Assembly (NCBI GenBank): GCA_032433765.1
Contig: JAVIAB010000101.1
Location: forward strand, 58,691,092-58,755,091
Source: Megaustenia siamemsis
Taxonomy: Eukaryota; Mollusca; Gastropoda; Stylommatophora; Ariophantidae
DNA length: 64,000 nucleotides
Direction of reading: 5' to 3'
A program made the translations under genes and the position numbers. The notes under the pieces were generated by a model. It was not told the origin of the DNA and made no database searches. It worked only from the letters and a program-made list of their open reading frames with translations. Each line of letters starts with the position of its first letter. The first letter of the stretch is position 1. Of this stretch, positions 44,880 to 55,699 are shown one piece after another.

Positions 44880-45655
44880 AATCTCAATTTGCCGGCGCCT
44901 ATTAATTGATGTCGCGAAATAGTTCATTTTTTATTTTTAAAAATGCAAACTATTAAAAACAATTTTAAATGGAACAAGAAACATTGTGCCCTTACATAAT
45001 TTATTGCAGCTGATCATAGTTCTTGAAATACATTTTTTTTTTAAATATACAATTTGTCATACACGAGAATAATAAAAAAAAATAGACCTAATAAGAAGAG
45101 AGAATGATGAAAACAAAGAAGAATACAAACCAAATTCAATGTGGCTTTTAATTTCTCCGCTGAGGAAAACAATTTACATATGAATATTGACTAATGAAAA
45201 AATAATGACTCGAGCTACACAATAAAAGGTGGAACCGGACCGGGCTAAGCATTGTAAAGGTGGACAACGGTAGCGTTACCTTGTTCACGTTACACGTCAG
45301 GACTCACGCAATATATATTAATAAATGTACATACCGTAGGTCTGATTACAATACGTATCGATGTGCAAATGTGTATTTGGTGCTCACGATTCGTCAACAC
45401 CAACTTTATATAGTAACAACGTCTTGACTCCGCCCCAAACATCTGTTATGTGCCACATCACAGTCTAAATCCCGCATTGATATGGATAAATTGACCGAGA
45501 CTCCTTTGTTTTGACATAGGTTATATAGCCACGCCTTTCAGGTGATAATAAAATATCGAGCTGACTAGCCGGCCAATAGAATCGCGTTTAGCTGTTGATG
45601 TACACGTTTGCTACATTGTAGCTACACGTTGATGTTTCCGGTTGTTAATTGATTC
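44880..45655. other. Low-repeat intergenic stretch
   Basis: No transposon family is recognised. It contains isolated promoter-like words: a CTTTATATAG at about 45407, a CCGCCCC at about 45431, and a GGCCAATAG at about 45572. There is no supported reading frame downstream, so these may be chance. Confidence 0.25.
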
Positions 45656-45859
45656 TAACACGTGCCAAATTATTGTCCCTTGTTGAAAACATGCCAAAAA
45701 TTGAACAATTTAGACAGAAAAACTAAAACTTGCATTTGTGTGGTTTTTTCATTAAAATATAAATTTAGGGTTTTTGAGACACAGCGGGACATACTCAAAC
45801 AATCGATTCAACATACATCAAAGGAAGTAATACCAGTGACTAAAAGAATCAACAAAAAT

Positions 45860-46638
45860 AAATGAATGACAGAAGAAATATTTAAACTAATGGACGAACG
45901 ACGAAAACATAAGAAAGAAGAGCGGACATATAAAATATTGCACAAAGAAATACAAAACAAATGTAGAGAAGCTAAGGAAGATGGTTAAAACAGAAATGTG
46001 AAGAAATGGAATACCAACAAAAGAAAGACACAATTCATGCACAATCAATTAAATGAATTAACAGGAAGAAAGGAAGTCAAAGTTTCAGGATGTGTGAAAT
46101 AAAAGGGAGGAAATATAAAAATGGGACAGGAGAAGACAATAAAAATATAGACAGAATATATCGGTCACCTCTATGATGAATGACCAGAGATAAACAATTC
46201 AAACAAAGACACAGGAGCACCAATAATGCAGAGTGAAGTGGAGGACGCAATTCAACACATGAAAAGAGGCAAAGCTTCAGGTCCGGACAATATAACAATC
46301 GAGGAGATCAACGCATTAGGAGAGCTGGTAGTACAAGTCATAACAAAACTACTCAATGACATATATAACACTGGGCACATACCCGAAGATCTACTAAAAT
46401 CTATCTTTGTAGACATAGCGAAGAAGTCGGGCGCCACTGATTGTGAAGGCCATCGCACTATTAGTCTCATGAGCCATATGACGAAAATATTACTAATAAT
46501 CATCATGAGACGTGTAAGGAACAAAATAAAAGCAGAAATAAGTGAGAAACAATGTGGATTTGTGAAAGGGAAGGGCACCAATAATGCAATATACATCTTA
46601 TTAAGAAAATTGATAGAAATATATGTAATAGTAAAGAA

Positions 46639-46695
<57 letters not shown>

Positions 46696-47219
46696 CTTTA
46701 TAGACTACACAAAAGCATTTGACAAAGTAAAGCATGTGGAATAATCAATATGCTGGAGAAATTAAACATTGATGACAAGGATCTGCGAATCATAAAAAAA
46801 AACATGTATGGCAACAAACAACAACTATACGAATTTAGCAACCAAACAAGACACTTCCAATATATAAAACAAGGTCAGACAAGGTTGTGTCCTGTCGCCG
46901 GATTTGTTTTCTCCTTACAGCGAGCATATTATGAGATCAATAGTAGACAAAAAAGGAATTGAAGTCAATGGTCACAACATAAATAATGTTCGATACGTGG
47001 ATGACACAGTCTTAATAGCAGAGACAGAGAACGAACTACAAGAAATGATAGACATACTAGTAAAAGAAAGCAATGAAAAAGGTCTCAGTCTGAATAGTAA
47101 GAAAACGGAAGTAATGTTCATTTCAAATAAACCAGCATCACCATCATGCAGCATAAAAAAACAGGACAAATCTGAAACAAGTGCAACTCGACAAATACTT
47201 GGGTACAATAATAACATCA
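45860..47219 (+). pseudogene. LINE family 2, left part (split by an RNase H LINE)
   Basis: The plus strand begins with a lysine-rich pre-domain and continues to the reverse transcriptase (46226-46744) with KRGKASGPDNITIEEINALG and LMSHMTKILL blocks. A (TA)n microsatellite of about 45 bp (46640-46684) sits inside the frame just before FIDYTKAFDKVKH. The active site reads VRYVDDTVLIAE near 46985-47015. At 47220 the copy is interrupted by a 3.2-kb insertion, and it resumes at 50423. Confidence 0.85.
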
Positions 47220-47279
47220 CTGAGGATATAAGGAGTCCAATGTTCGAGGTGAAGAAATGGAAGAATGGGAAATAGACAA

Positions 47280-48871
47280 CAACCTATTACTCAAAAACTC
47301 TAGGGAGGAACCCCCCCACCTTCTACTCAAGAAGATGGAAAACAACTTCCACTCTCGACATTGCATTTGCAACAACTGCAGACATATCTATCAACATAAC
47401 CAGATAAGTGCTGAACCAACTTGGAGATAGTGATCATAGACCAGTCAAACTTCCAGTGGCTCTTGCTCACAAAAAGGAGTTGCAAATACCTCTTCCCCGC
47501 TGGAAATATAAGAGAGCAGTTTGTGCAAAGTTTGCAAGGCTCACTGATGCATATACTGCGCCTATGAACACCCACGAAACGAAGGTCAATAATATGATAG
47601 AGCGGTTAACACATGGAATCATGAGAGCTGCTAAAGAATCCATTCCTAGAGGAGCAAGAAGAAACTACAAGCCATACTGGAGCAAGGAAATACAAAGACT
47701 AGAAGAGGAACTGGACTCTGCCAGAGAACTAGCTGAAACATCACACAGCACATAGAGCAACATTGCCTACAAAGTAGCCTCAGCCAAATACAGACGTGAG
47801 GTCATGATAACAGCAAGACAGAACTGGGTAGACAAAACAGAGAGCCTTAATCTAGACAAAAAAGGGTCATAAACTATGGAAACTTGAGAAAGCTCTGAGC
47901 GACGAAAACAACTGCCGACCTCCAATATCATTAACACACAATCAGAACATCCTCACAGGCAAAAGGGCAGCAAATCTACTGACAGAGACTTACAAAAAAG
48001 ATCGGTAGAATAAATATTCCAATAGACAAACAGAAAGCTGCAAGAGGGAAAACCCAAAATATAAAACACATACCTTCAGCACCAGACGAAAATCTTTACC
48101 CCAACTGAATTAGATGTTGCCCTCAATGAATTGAAGCTCAAAAGTTACCCTGGTAAAGATGGAATCTCCAACGAAATGCTCCTAAATCTGGGACAGAAAG
48201 CCAAGAGCCAGCTTCTAAGGATAATAAATGCTAGCTGAAAGAGAAGTCATGTGCCGGCAATATGGAAAGAAGCTATTATGCTGTCATCCTCAAGTGTGGA
48301 AAAGACACACTAGACCCAAGTAGCTATAGACCAATTAGCCTACTGAGTTGCCTTAGTAAACACATGGAAAGGCTGGTTAACAGAAGACTTATGTGGCATT
48401 TGGAGACAAAATAACAAATCGTACCACAACAAAGTGGCTTTCGTCAGCACAGATCAACTGAAGACCACCTGGTCACCTACAATGCACAGGAAATAGAGGA
48501 TGCTCTACAAGAAAAGAAACACACACTGGCAGTGTGGGTATACAATGGAGAAGGCTGTTGATAGGGATTGGCGACAGGGTTTAAAGAACAAGCTTTTTAG
48601 ACTTGACATCCAGGGTCGTTTATTCAATTGGATCTCTCAATACCTTCAGGATAGAACGGCCAGAGTAGAAGTTCAAGGTCAACTAAGTAAGAAGGTCTCT
48701 ATCGAACAAGGTGTCCCACAAGGCGGAGTCTTGTCCCCAACACTCTTTTGGATTTTCATAAATGAAATCGTAATGGACATTCCACCCAGAATACACACAT
48801 CAATGTACAAAGATGATCTGTCGTTATGGGATCGCGAGGAAAGTATGTCGGTGGCTGGACCCAGGATGTAA
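47280..48871 (+). pseudogene. Endonuclease end and reverse transcriptase of LINE family 3
   Basis: The GDSDHRPV block that closes an apurinic-type endonuclease lies near 47425-47450, followed by a basic linker. Reverse transcriptase blocks follow: LNELKLKSYPGKDGISNEML near 48130-48185, then, after stops and frameshifts, the block from 48500 with RVEVQGQLSKKVSIEQGVPQ and GGVLSPTLFWIFINE. The active-site block reads MYKDDLSLW, with lysine where YADD has alanine. A stop follows at 48869. The damage makes this copy inactive. Confidence 0.85.
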
Positions 48872-49220
48872 GATGACCTAGGTAAACTTGAAAAATGGAC
48901 GAACACCTGGTTCTTGTCAATCAAAGAAAAAAAAACTACATATACAATTTTCAGCCTATCAAGAAACACACTCTCTGCAAACTTGAAGATAAAAGACCAT
49001 ACACTCCTATTGACCAAAACCCAACATATCTTGGCGTCACGTGAATCGCAGAATGACTTGGAAAAATCAGATGGACAGGGCAAAGAAAAAAGCCAGAAAA
49101 CGGGCAAATATTATGAAGAAATTGGCAGGAACTGACTGGGCGGCAGACAGCAATATTTTGAAAAGACTATAAGTAGGAAGAGTCAGACCAGTTCTAGAGT
49201 ATGAAGTCACATCCTGGGCT

Positions 49221-50288
49221 ATGGCTTCCAAATCACACCTTAGCAAAATTAACAGAACACAGAATCAAGTTGCCCGTATCATCAATGTTGCTATGAAATC
49301 TACACCTATCAAGACTCAAGAAACAGTAACAGGTTTACAACCCTTAGATGACAGACGGGTCACTAAAGTAGTGCAACAAGTGGAGACATATAGAAGGCTC
49401 CTTAGCCACCCCATTTATCAAAGAATTACTGGTTTAGGAATTGTACGACTAAAGAGAAGCAACTTCGCCGTAATTGCCATTGAACTAACTACTGGAGACC
49501 CAGTACTTCCCCCAACAATATCGAAACCCTTGGGCCCATCAGATATGTCTCCTCATGGAAAGCATAAAATACCAGAACTTAAAGAAAATATAACAGGAAT
49601 TATGAAAAAAGGCACCCAATCAGACAAAGAAAGAAAACACGTAGCAGAAAAACACATACACGATACCTACCCACATGACCCTTGGTCCCACATATACACA
49701 GATGGCTCTGCTACAAATGCCACAAGAAATGGAGGGGCAGGTGTGTTCTTGACGCTGAATAATCAGGACGAGATCACAAAGTCAATAGCTACTGGAAAAT
49801 TCCAAAACAACTTTAAAGCAGACACTGAGGCCATCAGAGATGATGCAACACTGGCTACTCAACACAAAAATAACATGCACAATAAATTGGTGACCCAACT
49901 ATGCAATAACTTCAAAAGAGTAGTCATTCAGTGGATACCATCATACTGTAATATACACGGCAACGAACGCGCAGACAAATTAGCTAAAGAGGGAGAGAAA
50001 TTACCGCAAGAGAACCATCCGCTCAGTTATGATCAAGCCAAATCCATCCTCAAGGGTCAGTTCCATGAAAAATCGAAACAAGAACACCCAAAGCATAACG
50101 AGAGTGACGGATACCACCAACTATCAAGGAGGGATCAAGTCATCACACTTTGTCTACGCACTGGCCACAATAGAATGAGAAATCACATGTTCACCAAATT
50201 CAACATAGATACAACCAGCCTATGCCACTGTACACTGGACAATATGACTACAAAACATGTTCTACAGGATTGCCCCCAGCACACATAA
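49221..50288 (+). pseudogene. C-terminal region of LINE family 3 with RNase H domain
   Basis: This 355-codon open stretch covers the end of the reverse transcriptase C-terminal domain (NRTQNQVARIINVAMKSTPI near residues 10-30) and an RNase H domain. RNase H motifs are YTDGSATNATRNGGAGV (first Asp), ADTEAI (Glu), and the final IPSYCNIHGNERADKLAKEG (His and Asp). A zinc-type tail CHCTLDNMTTKHVLQDCPQH follows. RNase H removes the RNA strand after first-strand synthesis. The middle of the domain looks shortened: the stretch around IRDDATLATQHKNN lacks the usual long helix with its SDSxA motif. This is the longest surviving frame of the element. Confidence 0.85.
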
Positions 50289-50422
50289 CTGAGAAGAGCA
50301 ATGTGGTCCACGCCCACCTCCCTGGAAGAAAAACTATATGGGACAATCGATTCTCTCTAATAGATAGCTGACGTCAAGAGAGTCTGGAATCCTACTCTAC
50401 TGAGTCTTGATCGCTGAGAGAG

Positions 50423-50822
50423 ATAACATCAGATGGAATGCATCACATAAATAAAAAGCAGAATATATTAGGCCAAAAGAGCATTTCAGAAAATGAAAAA
50501 ATATTTTATGCATCAAATCTATGTCAATAGAAGTGAGAAAGAGAGTTCATCGCTGCTATATAGAAGCAATCATGACCCATGGAAGCGAATCATGGACAGT
50601 GGACAAACAAATTAAAAGAGGATTGGAGGCCACAGTGATGGGATTTCTCAGATGAAATGTTGAAAGTTCCCTGGGCAGCTGAAAAGACCAATAAAGATGT
50701 TATCAAATAGGCCAAACCAAAAAGGGAACTCCTAAAACACACCAGAAAGAATCAATCAACATTTATCCGGCACATCATGAGAAGAGGTAAATTGATAACT
50801 TGGTTACAACTGGCAAAATAAA
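50423..50822 (+). pseudogene. LINE family 2, right part, cut off at the Polinton edge
   Basis: This resumes the copy broken at 47219: ATAACATCAGATGGAATG, then the AEYIRPKEHFRK-like stretch, ESWTVDKQIKR near 50590 and WAAEKTNKDVIK near 50690. It stops abruptly after ACAACTGGCAAAAT near 50822, where minus-strand Polinton coding sequence begins. Confidence 0.8.
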
Positions 50823-51130
50823 AGGATTGAGAGCTCTGCTCTAAAAGGATAGATATTCTCCGATGGTGAAAACAACGAGTCGTTTAGAGATACGTTGACT
50901 TGTGAAAATAGACAGTGACTATAATTGTTGACTTGCTCTACGTCTAGATCCGATGGTAAACTATATGAGTTGGGGAGGGTGATCATGGCTCGCAGTGCAA
51001 AAACGTGGTGAAAAGATCTAGATATTCATCGCTGTTTTCAGAAATGAAAAACTCGATGGGTGTGCCGTGCCATAAGGCCGTGATCGAATGAATTTAAAAA
51101 AAACGGTCAGTCTAGAGATGTCTGTGTCGG
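50804..51130 (-). pseudogene. Major capsid protein remnant, amino-terminal part (Polinton)
   Basis: On the minus strand, a stretch near 51080-51010 reads PIEFFISENSDEYLDL. The frame at 50986-50804 then contains LFSQVNVSLN and IYPFRAELS. These match the start of the Polinton capsid-type protein, whose family shows PIEF-x-I and DLFSQV-x-V-x-LNG then NTYPYRA. The gene is cut off at about 50822 by the LINE junction, leaving perhaps the first fifth. A stop lies between the two stretches. Known homologues form double jelly-roll capsids. Assignment rests on short motif matches made by eye. Confidence 0.55.
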
Positions 51131-51369
51131 TGGAACGCTAAATAAATCCTAACCAGAGTGAAGACATTCACGCGACTTGGGGTGAATGAGAGACATTATT
51201 AATCGAAAATATTCTTTACCACCGACACCGTCGTCTTCTTGCTGTGTGCTGAATGAAGGGGGACTGTCTAGCTTCCGGTTTTATCCTCTTCGTTCTCCGT
51301 AACACCTTGATAACTTGCTTTCTATTTTGTCGTCGCAAACCACCTCCTGATTGGTTGTTACCAGTCATG

Positions 51370-51650
51370 TGGTCTACGCCCTGTGTATCAACCGCTGCTT
51401 GGCCTCCTTAGCTCGTTTATTGTACGCTTCTCCGACATTTCTCCCGGCTAATGCGTCCTGTGCGACACGCAGACCGGTCCCCAACCCTTCTCTGAGCAAG
51501 ACTTTACCCCCGGTTTTAACCAGGGTAAAATAGTCCTCCCGATTCCCCCAAAGAAACTACATATTCCTCGGCCGCTCTGATTTCAACCTCCTATAAACAC
51601 GGGCATTCCATCACCCGCCTGACAGCAGTAAAAGTCTATAACTCAACATC
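51370..51650 (-). pseudogene. Small hydrophobic core-type protein remnant (Polinton)
   Basis: One minus-strand frame reads through a Gly/Leu/Lys-rich stretch ending GLRVAQDALAGRNVGEAYNK, then a basic tail. Polintons and adintoviruses carry a small protein with this pattern (a G-x-x-x-AxD-x-LxGRN-x-x-x-x-x-x-R motif), likened to adenovirus core or pVI-like proteins. It lies between the minor-capsid-type gene and the capsid gene, as expected. A later stop ends it near 51380. Function is inferred from family position only. Confidence 0.5.
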
Positions 51651-51679
51651 GCGATGAAGGGATGTGTGTCTCACCATTA

Positions 51680-52455
51680 TACCAGATCAAGATGTTTCTT
51701 CACTCGAAAGTGTAACGTTAGCACCGACGTCCCTCTGGTGAATGGGATGGTTTTTCCATGTTTGTTGGCTAAAAGGATTTCCACGGTGTCGAAAGAAATC
51801 TGCTCATGGGGACATAGTGAGGCTTGTCGTAGATCTGAAACACTACGGTGTGATTTCTGTTGAGAACAGGCGCGCTCCTAATGAGGTCACATCCCCGACC
51901 GGTCTGGGTGAAACGAGATCGCAGTAGACGTAGACATTTTTCGCCACACGTTCAAAGTCCATTGCGCCCTAAACCTAACGCTGTAGATATCGGGAGCTGC
52001 GCCTGTTATGCAGGTCGTGGGAAGGCTAAGATGTTTTTCAATGTGTCGCTCATGGTAACCCTTTTTTTTGTAGAGTTTAAAGATGGCATTATTACCTCCT
52101 TCGCGTAAAGCAATCTAATTTTTGACGCTTTTACACCCTCGCTCTACTGCTTCTCTTTTATGATCAACGCATTCAACACTCCGATAAAAGCCTCGGATAT
52201 CTTGCATAACCCCTGTGCCAGGATAACGGTGAAGGGAGATCTAACAAAGCGAATTTCGTTGTTAGCGTAAGGTTCGTAACGAATCCAGACATCACCCTCT
52301 GTTACATTGAAACAGTTAAGTGGAAACTGTATCTCCACCAGCGCGATCTCGTTGAAATGTCAATGGTCTGAGAGAGTTTAACGAAAAAGTGGACAGGGTT
52401 ATTATCATTAAAAATCTCGATATAGGCATTGCTGGGTAGAGTGTCATAAACGCTC
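51680..52455 (-). pseudogene. Minor-capsid-type protein remnant (Polinton)
   Basis: The minus-strand start near 52455 reads MSVYDTLPSNAYIEIFN and is followed by FFVKLSQTIDIS. After a frameshift near 52345, an open stretch (52338-52144) has EIQFPLNCFNVTEGDVW. The end near 51810-51680 reads FDTVEILLANKHGKTIPF and then VLTLHF. This combination, a TLPSN start, an EIQFP motif and an LTLHF-type end, is a hallmark of a conserved Polinton protein usually assigned to the minor capsid (penton-like) role. Total span is about 260 codons with breaks. The assignment to that role is from memory of the family and is less certain than the family match. Confidence 0.6.
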
Positions 52456-52699
52456 ATCTTACTTGATACACCGTTTCCTCTCCAACTTTGGATTCGGTAT
52501 CATGTAACCCAAACTGCTGCTCAGTAGGGCTATCCACAGTTTTCCGTCTCTTGTGTCTGGCTTTTCGGTGGTCTGATTGAACAGCGACACCGCGACAACG
52601 GCATATATAACTATCATTTGACAAATAAAAACAAGTTCTAAACGCGGGAATAGTATCACAAACACTGGTCGAAGCATGGTGATCTCTCTCCCACCTCCC

Positions 52700-53660
52700 G
52701 AGTTTACGGCTCGCGAAACAAGCTCTCCAAAAGTGTCCCCTCTTCTTCGTCTTCTTCTTCTTCTCCCATCTCTAGATTTGTGATTTACAATGTCCTTGGT
52801 CGGTATCCAACTTGTGCATGAGGAATCGCACCCAAACCACTTGATTAAACACTCTTTTCGTCCCTATGATGTGCGACGCCCGGTTATGATACTCTCGATT
52901 CTATATTCGTGCTTGTCTCCAACATTTTGAATTTCTGGTGTGTATAATGACCCCTCTTTTTCATCGCCCTTATCGTCTTTCAACACATATGTACCGGGCT
53001 TTGTTTCATTTACTGATGGAAAACAGTTCAAACCGGGGCATAACCTTTTTTTAAGTTTTCTCTGCCCAGTACTAGTCTAACTAGATCACTGACAGTATGC
53101 ATGGGTCTTTCAAATTTCAAGGCGTGTTTGTTTCTATACAACGTGTTCCACATTTGTTCTTGATTGTTTTTGCTGACGTTGACCAGTGCCATTTTTATAC
53201 TTCTTTGATACGAAAGTTTATAATTTCGAGTAGGACTCGGACATAAAGACAGTTGTTCGGATTTCGTGAAATATCGCCACATCCGTTGTTTCATAGTCCT
53301 TTTAAAGCGTCCCACCACGGCAGCCTTAATATCTTCGTTCTGTGTAGTGAAAAAGTGAACGTTGTTGCCAGCGACGAACTTCTGAAATGTACTTTTCAGA
53401 AACTCTGACTCCCTATCAGTTTGAAAACTCGCGTGTTTCCCATCAAGAAATATCTTACCGACAACTTCCACTAAAGATTTGCCCGTTTTGGTTTTTATCG
53501 GTACAGACCACGCGAATTTACTGAATAAGTCCACGCAAGAAACAAAATAGGAATACCCGTCGTTGTGTTTTTTAAATGTCTCGAATCAATTAAGTCTGCT
53601 TTATAATGCTGTTGAGGTCCACTCGTTATAATGGGACGCCTTCAAATCTGAGACGAATTG
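52700..53660 (-). pseudogene. Polinton integrase with chromodomain, inactivated
   Basis: The minus strand encodes a retroviral-type integrase core. A conserved HYKADLID lead-in lies near 53600 (first Asp). The main open stretch (53534-53028) has VDLFSKFAWSVPIKTKTGK and the second Asp in FQTDRESEF. The position of the catalytic glutamate reads AAVVGRFKRTMK, with glycine in place of Glu. After a stop, a chromodomain-like part follows with HEYRIESI near 52905 and ECLIKWFGCDSS near 52840. The enzyme would join element ends to host DNA. The lost Glu, a frameshift near 53560 and stops near 53030 and 52870 show it is dead. Confidence 0.8.
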
Positions 53661-53813
53661 GTTTATGAAGGGTATAGGTATCCTGATGACTCAACTATCG
53701 ATTGATCTCTCAAAGTCATAGTTTGGTATTATGTTGCAGGGCCGTTGCACCACTACGCGCGTCTGGTCGACTAGGGTCAAAGTAATGACGTCTCAATATT
53801 TTCTCCAACGTTC

Positions 53814-54230
53814 CTATTTTGGTGTTGGGATTCCACTAGTTCTTTTTTTCTGTCTCAGTTTATACGTGGTTACGCGAGGAGTGTTTTCATTACTTGTCTT
53901 TGGGGTTTCCGCTGTTGCCATGGTCTGCTCTGGTGGCACCTCTAGTGGTGGTGGTGGAGAAGGTGTTCTTTCTGTTGAGGTGCTGTGTTGAATGAGATCG
54001 ACCGAGCTCAATGACCGGCGTTTACACTGCTCCAATCGAGTTAAATTCTTATGAAGAGCATGTTGGTACACTGTGGCTTATGAATTGGTGCTAAATCATC
54101 GTGGTCTAGGATACGTTGCATTTCATCATCTATATCTCTCAAGTTGTCATTGATCGCCTCGGGTGGGGTATACGTGGTGGTACTAGTCTGTTTCAGACCC
54201 TGGAGCAATTGGGGATCCATCAAGATCATT
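53814..54230 (-). pseudogene. Small conserved Polinton protein, function unknown
   Basis: The minus strand starts MILMDPQLLQGLKQT at 54229 and continues INDNLRDIDDEMQRILDHDD. A frame change near 54050 leads to YQHALHKNLTRLEQCK and a proline- and threonine-rich linker. Polintons carry a small protein with a D-x-EM-x-x-IL pattern followed by Y-x-x-x-L in this position. Its role is not known to me. A frameshift splits it. Confidence 0.45.
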
Positions 54231-54239
54231 CTTGGCCAT

Positions 54240-54585
54240 GGTTACGCGCCTAGTACTCCACCGAGAACACTTAATATAGGTCGGATCAAAGCACCTATGA
54301 ATCTACCGGTTTGTAGAATCTCTTTCCGCCGCTTAAGAGTCGGTTTCTTATTAGTGATAAGTCTCAACTTGTTCTTATGTCGGCGTAGCTCGCACTTCTG
54401 TCACTGAGTGAGTCATTTTACCTTTAATGTGCTATGACAAAACTTGCACAAAAAGTGAATGAGTTCGGGATACGCTGTATGTGGCTCTTAAACCGCCAGG
54501 CGTAGCGGCGCGCATACATTTCAACATTTCACCGTTTCGTCTAAGTGATTCATCACCCATTTTTGTTACTTTGGCACATGGACGA
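54240..54585 (-). pseudogene. Small basic and hydrophobic Polinton protein remnant
   Basis: Across minus-strand frames, CMRAATPGGLRATYSVSR appears near 54520, HIKGKMTHS near 54425, and LKRRKEILQTGRFIGALIRP near 54330-54275 followed by a Leu/Gly-rich end. This order (LRA, LKG-like, KRRK-x-IL-x-x-GG-x-x-x-x-L) is seen in a small protein next to the ATPase in Polintons. Function is unknown; it is perhaps a virion component. At least one stop and one frame change are present. Confidence 0.45.
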
Positions 54586-54589
54586 TTTG

Positions 54590-55205
54590 CCTCTCAGTGG
54601 GAATATCTTTCTTCTCAACTTAAGATGATCTGGTGTTTCCTGACGCAACGTCCACCAACAAGTAACAGTGAGGAGACGCTGTCGCGTCCTTAAAACTATC
54701 TTGGAGGCACGCCACCTGTCGTGGGTACATTTGTTTAGCCAGATTGATAATTTGACTTCCGTCTCTCGGGTTTTTGGAAAAGGACTAAATAATGTGTATT
54801 GATTCGTATGGTTCGATGTTCCTTACTTTTTTGAATAGGTTTTGAACTATGTACATCACACTTGCATCTCTGTGATGATTACCGTTTGTGAATACCTTTG
54901 GTGGATACTTTTGCTACCCTCTCGTCCGTCTCTGACATCAAGTCATCGATGACGATCAATGTTCTCTTCTTACCACCTTCCAATTTATCAAAGTCTGGTA
55001 GATCCTCGATAATCTCACTAACCCCATAGTCTCGTACATTGCTTGCCATTCCCCTTAACACCATATAACTTCCTCCAGTACGGGGATAACTAACTCGTGA
55101 AGGTTCTGTATAAACATTTGAACATTTGTACAAATACCGTTTTCCCACACTCTGCAGGCATGGCTATCAGAGTTGTAAAGGTGTGTTTTCATCGGGGATC
55201 CATCC
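54590..55205 (-). pseudogene. FtsK/HerA-type packaging ATPase remnant (Polinton)
   Basis: On the minus strand, the Walker A region lies near 55175-55150 (PAECGKTVFVQ). The Walker B region RTLIVIDDLMSE lies near 54962-54925, in the open stretch 55148-54879. The C-terminal block KNPRDGSQIINLAKQMYP lies near 54770-54720, followed by DATASPHCYLLVD. Order and spacing match the genome-packaging ATPases of Polintons and adintoviruses, which pump DNA into capsids. The Walker A part, the Walker B part and the C-terminal part lie in different frames, and a stop follows STKGIHKR. It is a dead gene but clearly recognisable. Confidence 0.78.
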
Positions 55206-55699
55206 TCACAAATGACACTTTGGTAGTTGTAAAATCATTTTTTAAACTTTGTTACCGATATCTGTACTATTAAAAAAGGGTCAATATCACTCCTTGTAAG
55301 AAGACACTCTACCACATACAAATATATCCCCCCCCCCCCCAAACGCTGAAAGCGATTTGATGTAATAATGACAAGTAATTTTAGGTCACCGCGCGATATT
55401 TCCCTCTTTAACTCACACCTATTTTAAAGAATGCATTACAAAAATCGAGGTCACCCAATACAAACACTAAGGCGTTTCATAGTCTCAGTACGCGTTACCA
55501 GAGACCGAATTGTTACACTTACAAACACACACACACATAAACAATGATTTCGCACGTCATCGGCCACGTCAGCCGGGATTTCCCACACGTCAGCGCTTGG
55601 TGCATTGCGAGGGGTCACTTCCGGAGGACATCACTGAACATGTCTCAATACGCCTAATAACGTATTGCATTAGTTACTATAAACAGATGGCCCGCGACC

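Larger units (their letters stand above)
47220..50422 (+). mobile_element. LINE family 3 (RNase H type), 5'-truncated, nested in LINE family 2
   Basis: The insert is flanked by a 9-bp target duplication ATAACATCA (47211-47219 and 50423-50431), and the surrounding family 2 sequence rejoins across it. It contains, in order, the end of an endonuclease, a reverse transcriptase and a C-terminal RNase H. That order is typical of I-like LINEs. It begins inside the endonuclease, so it is 5'-truncated. No poly(A) is seen at the 3' end. Confidence 0.88.
50823..55210 (-). mobile_element. Polinton/Maverick (adintovirus-like) relic
   Basis: The minus strand carries at least seven recognisable Polinton gene remnants in one orientation. 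From high to low coordinates they are packaging ATPase, two small conserved proteins, chromodomain integrase, a minor-capsid-type protein, a small hydrophobic core-type protein and the amino-terminal part of a major capsid protein. All carry stops, frameshifts or truncation. Family B DNA polymerase, protease and the rest of the capsid gene are not seen, and no terminal inverted repeats were identified. Polintons are large self-synthesising elements related to adintoviruses. This is an old endogenous copy. Confidence 0.85.

Noticed and set aside
45400..45580. Host gene promoter (TATA-like, CCGCCCC and CCAAT words)
   Set aside because: The words are scattered, their strands disagree, and no plausible first exon follows.
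52741..52775. Arg-rich stretch as a nuclear localisation signal of a separate gene
   Set aside because: It is a TCT/TTC-rich microsatellite-like stretch at the end of the Polinton chromodomain and is explained by that gene's tail.
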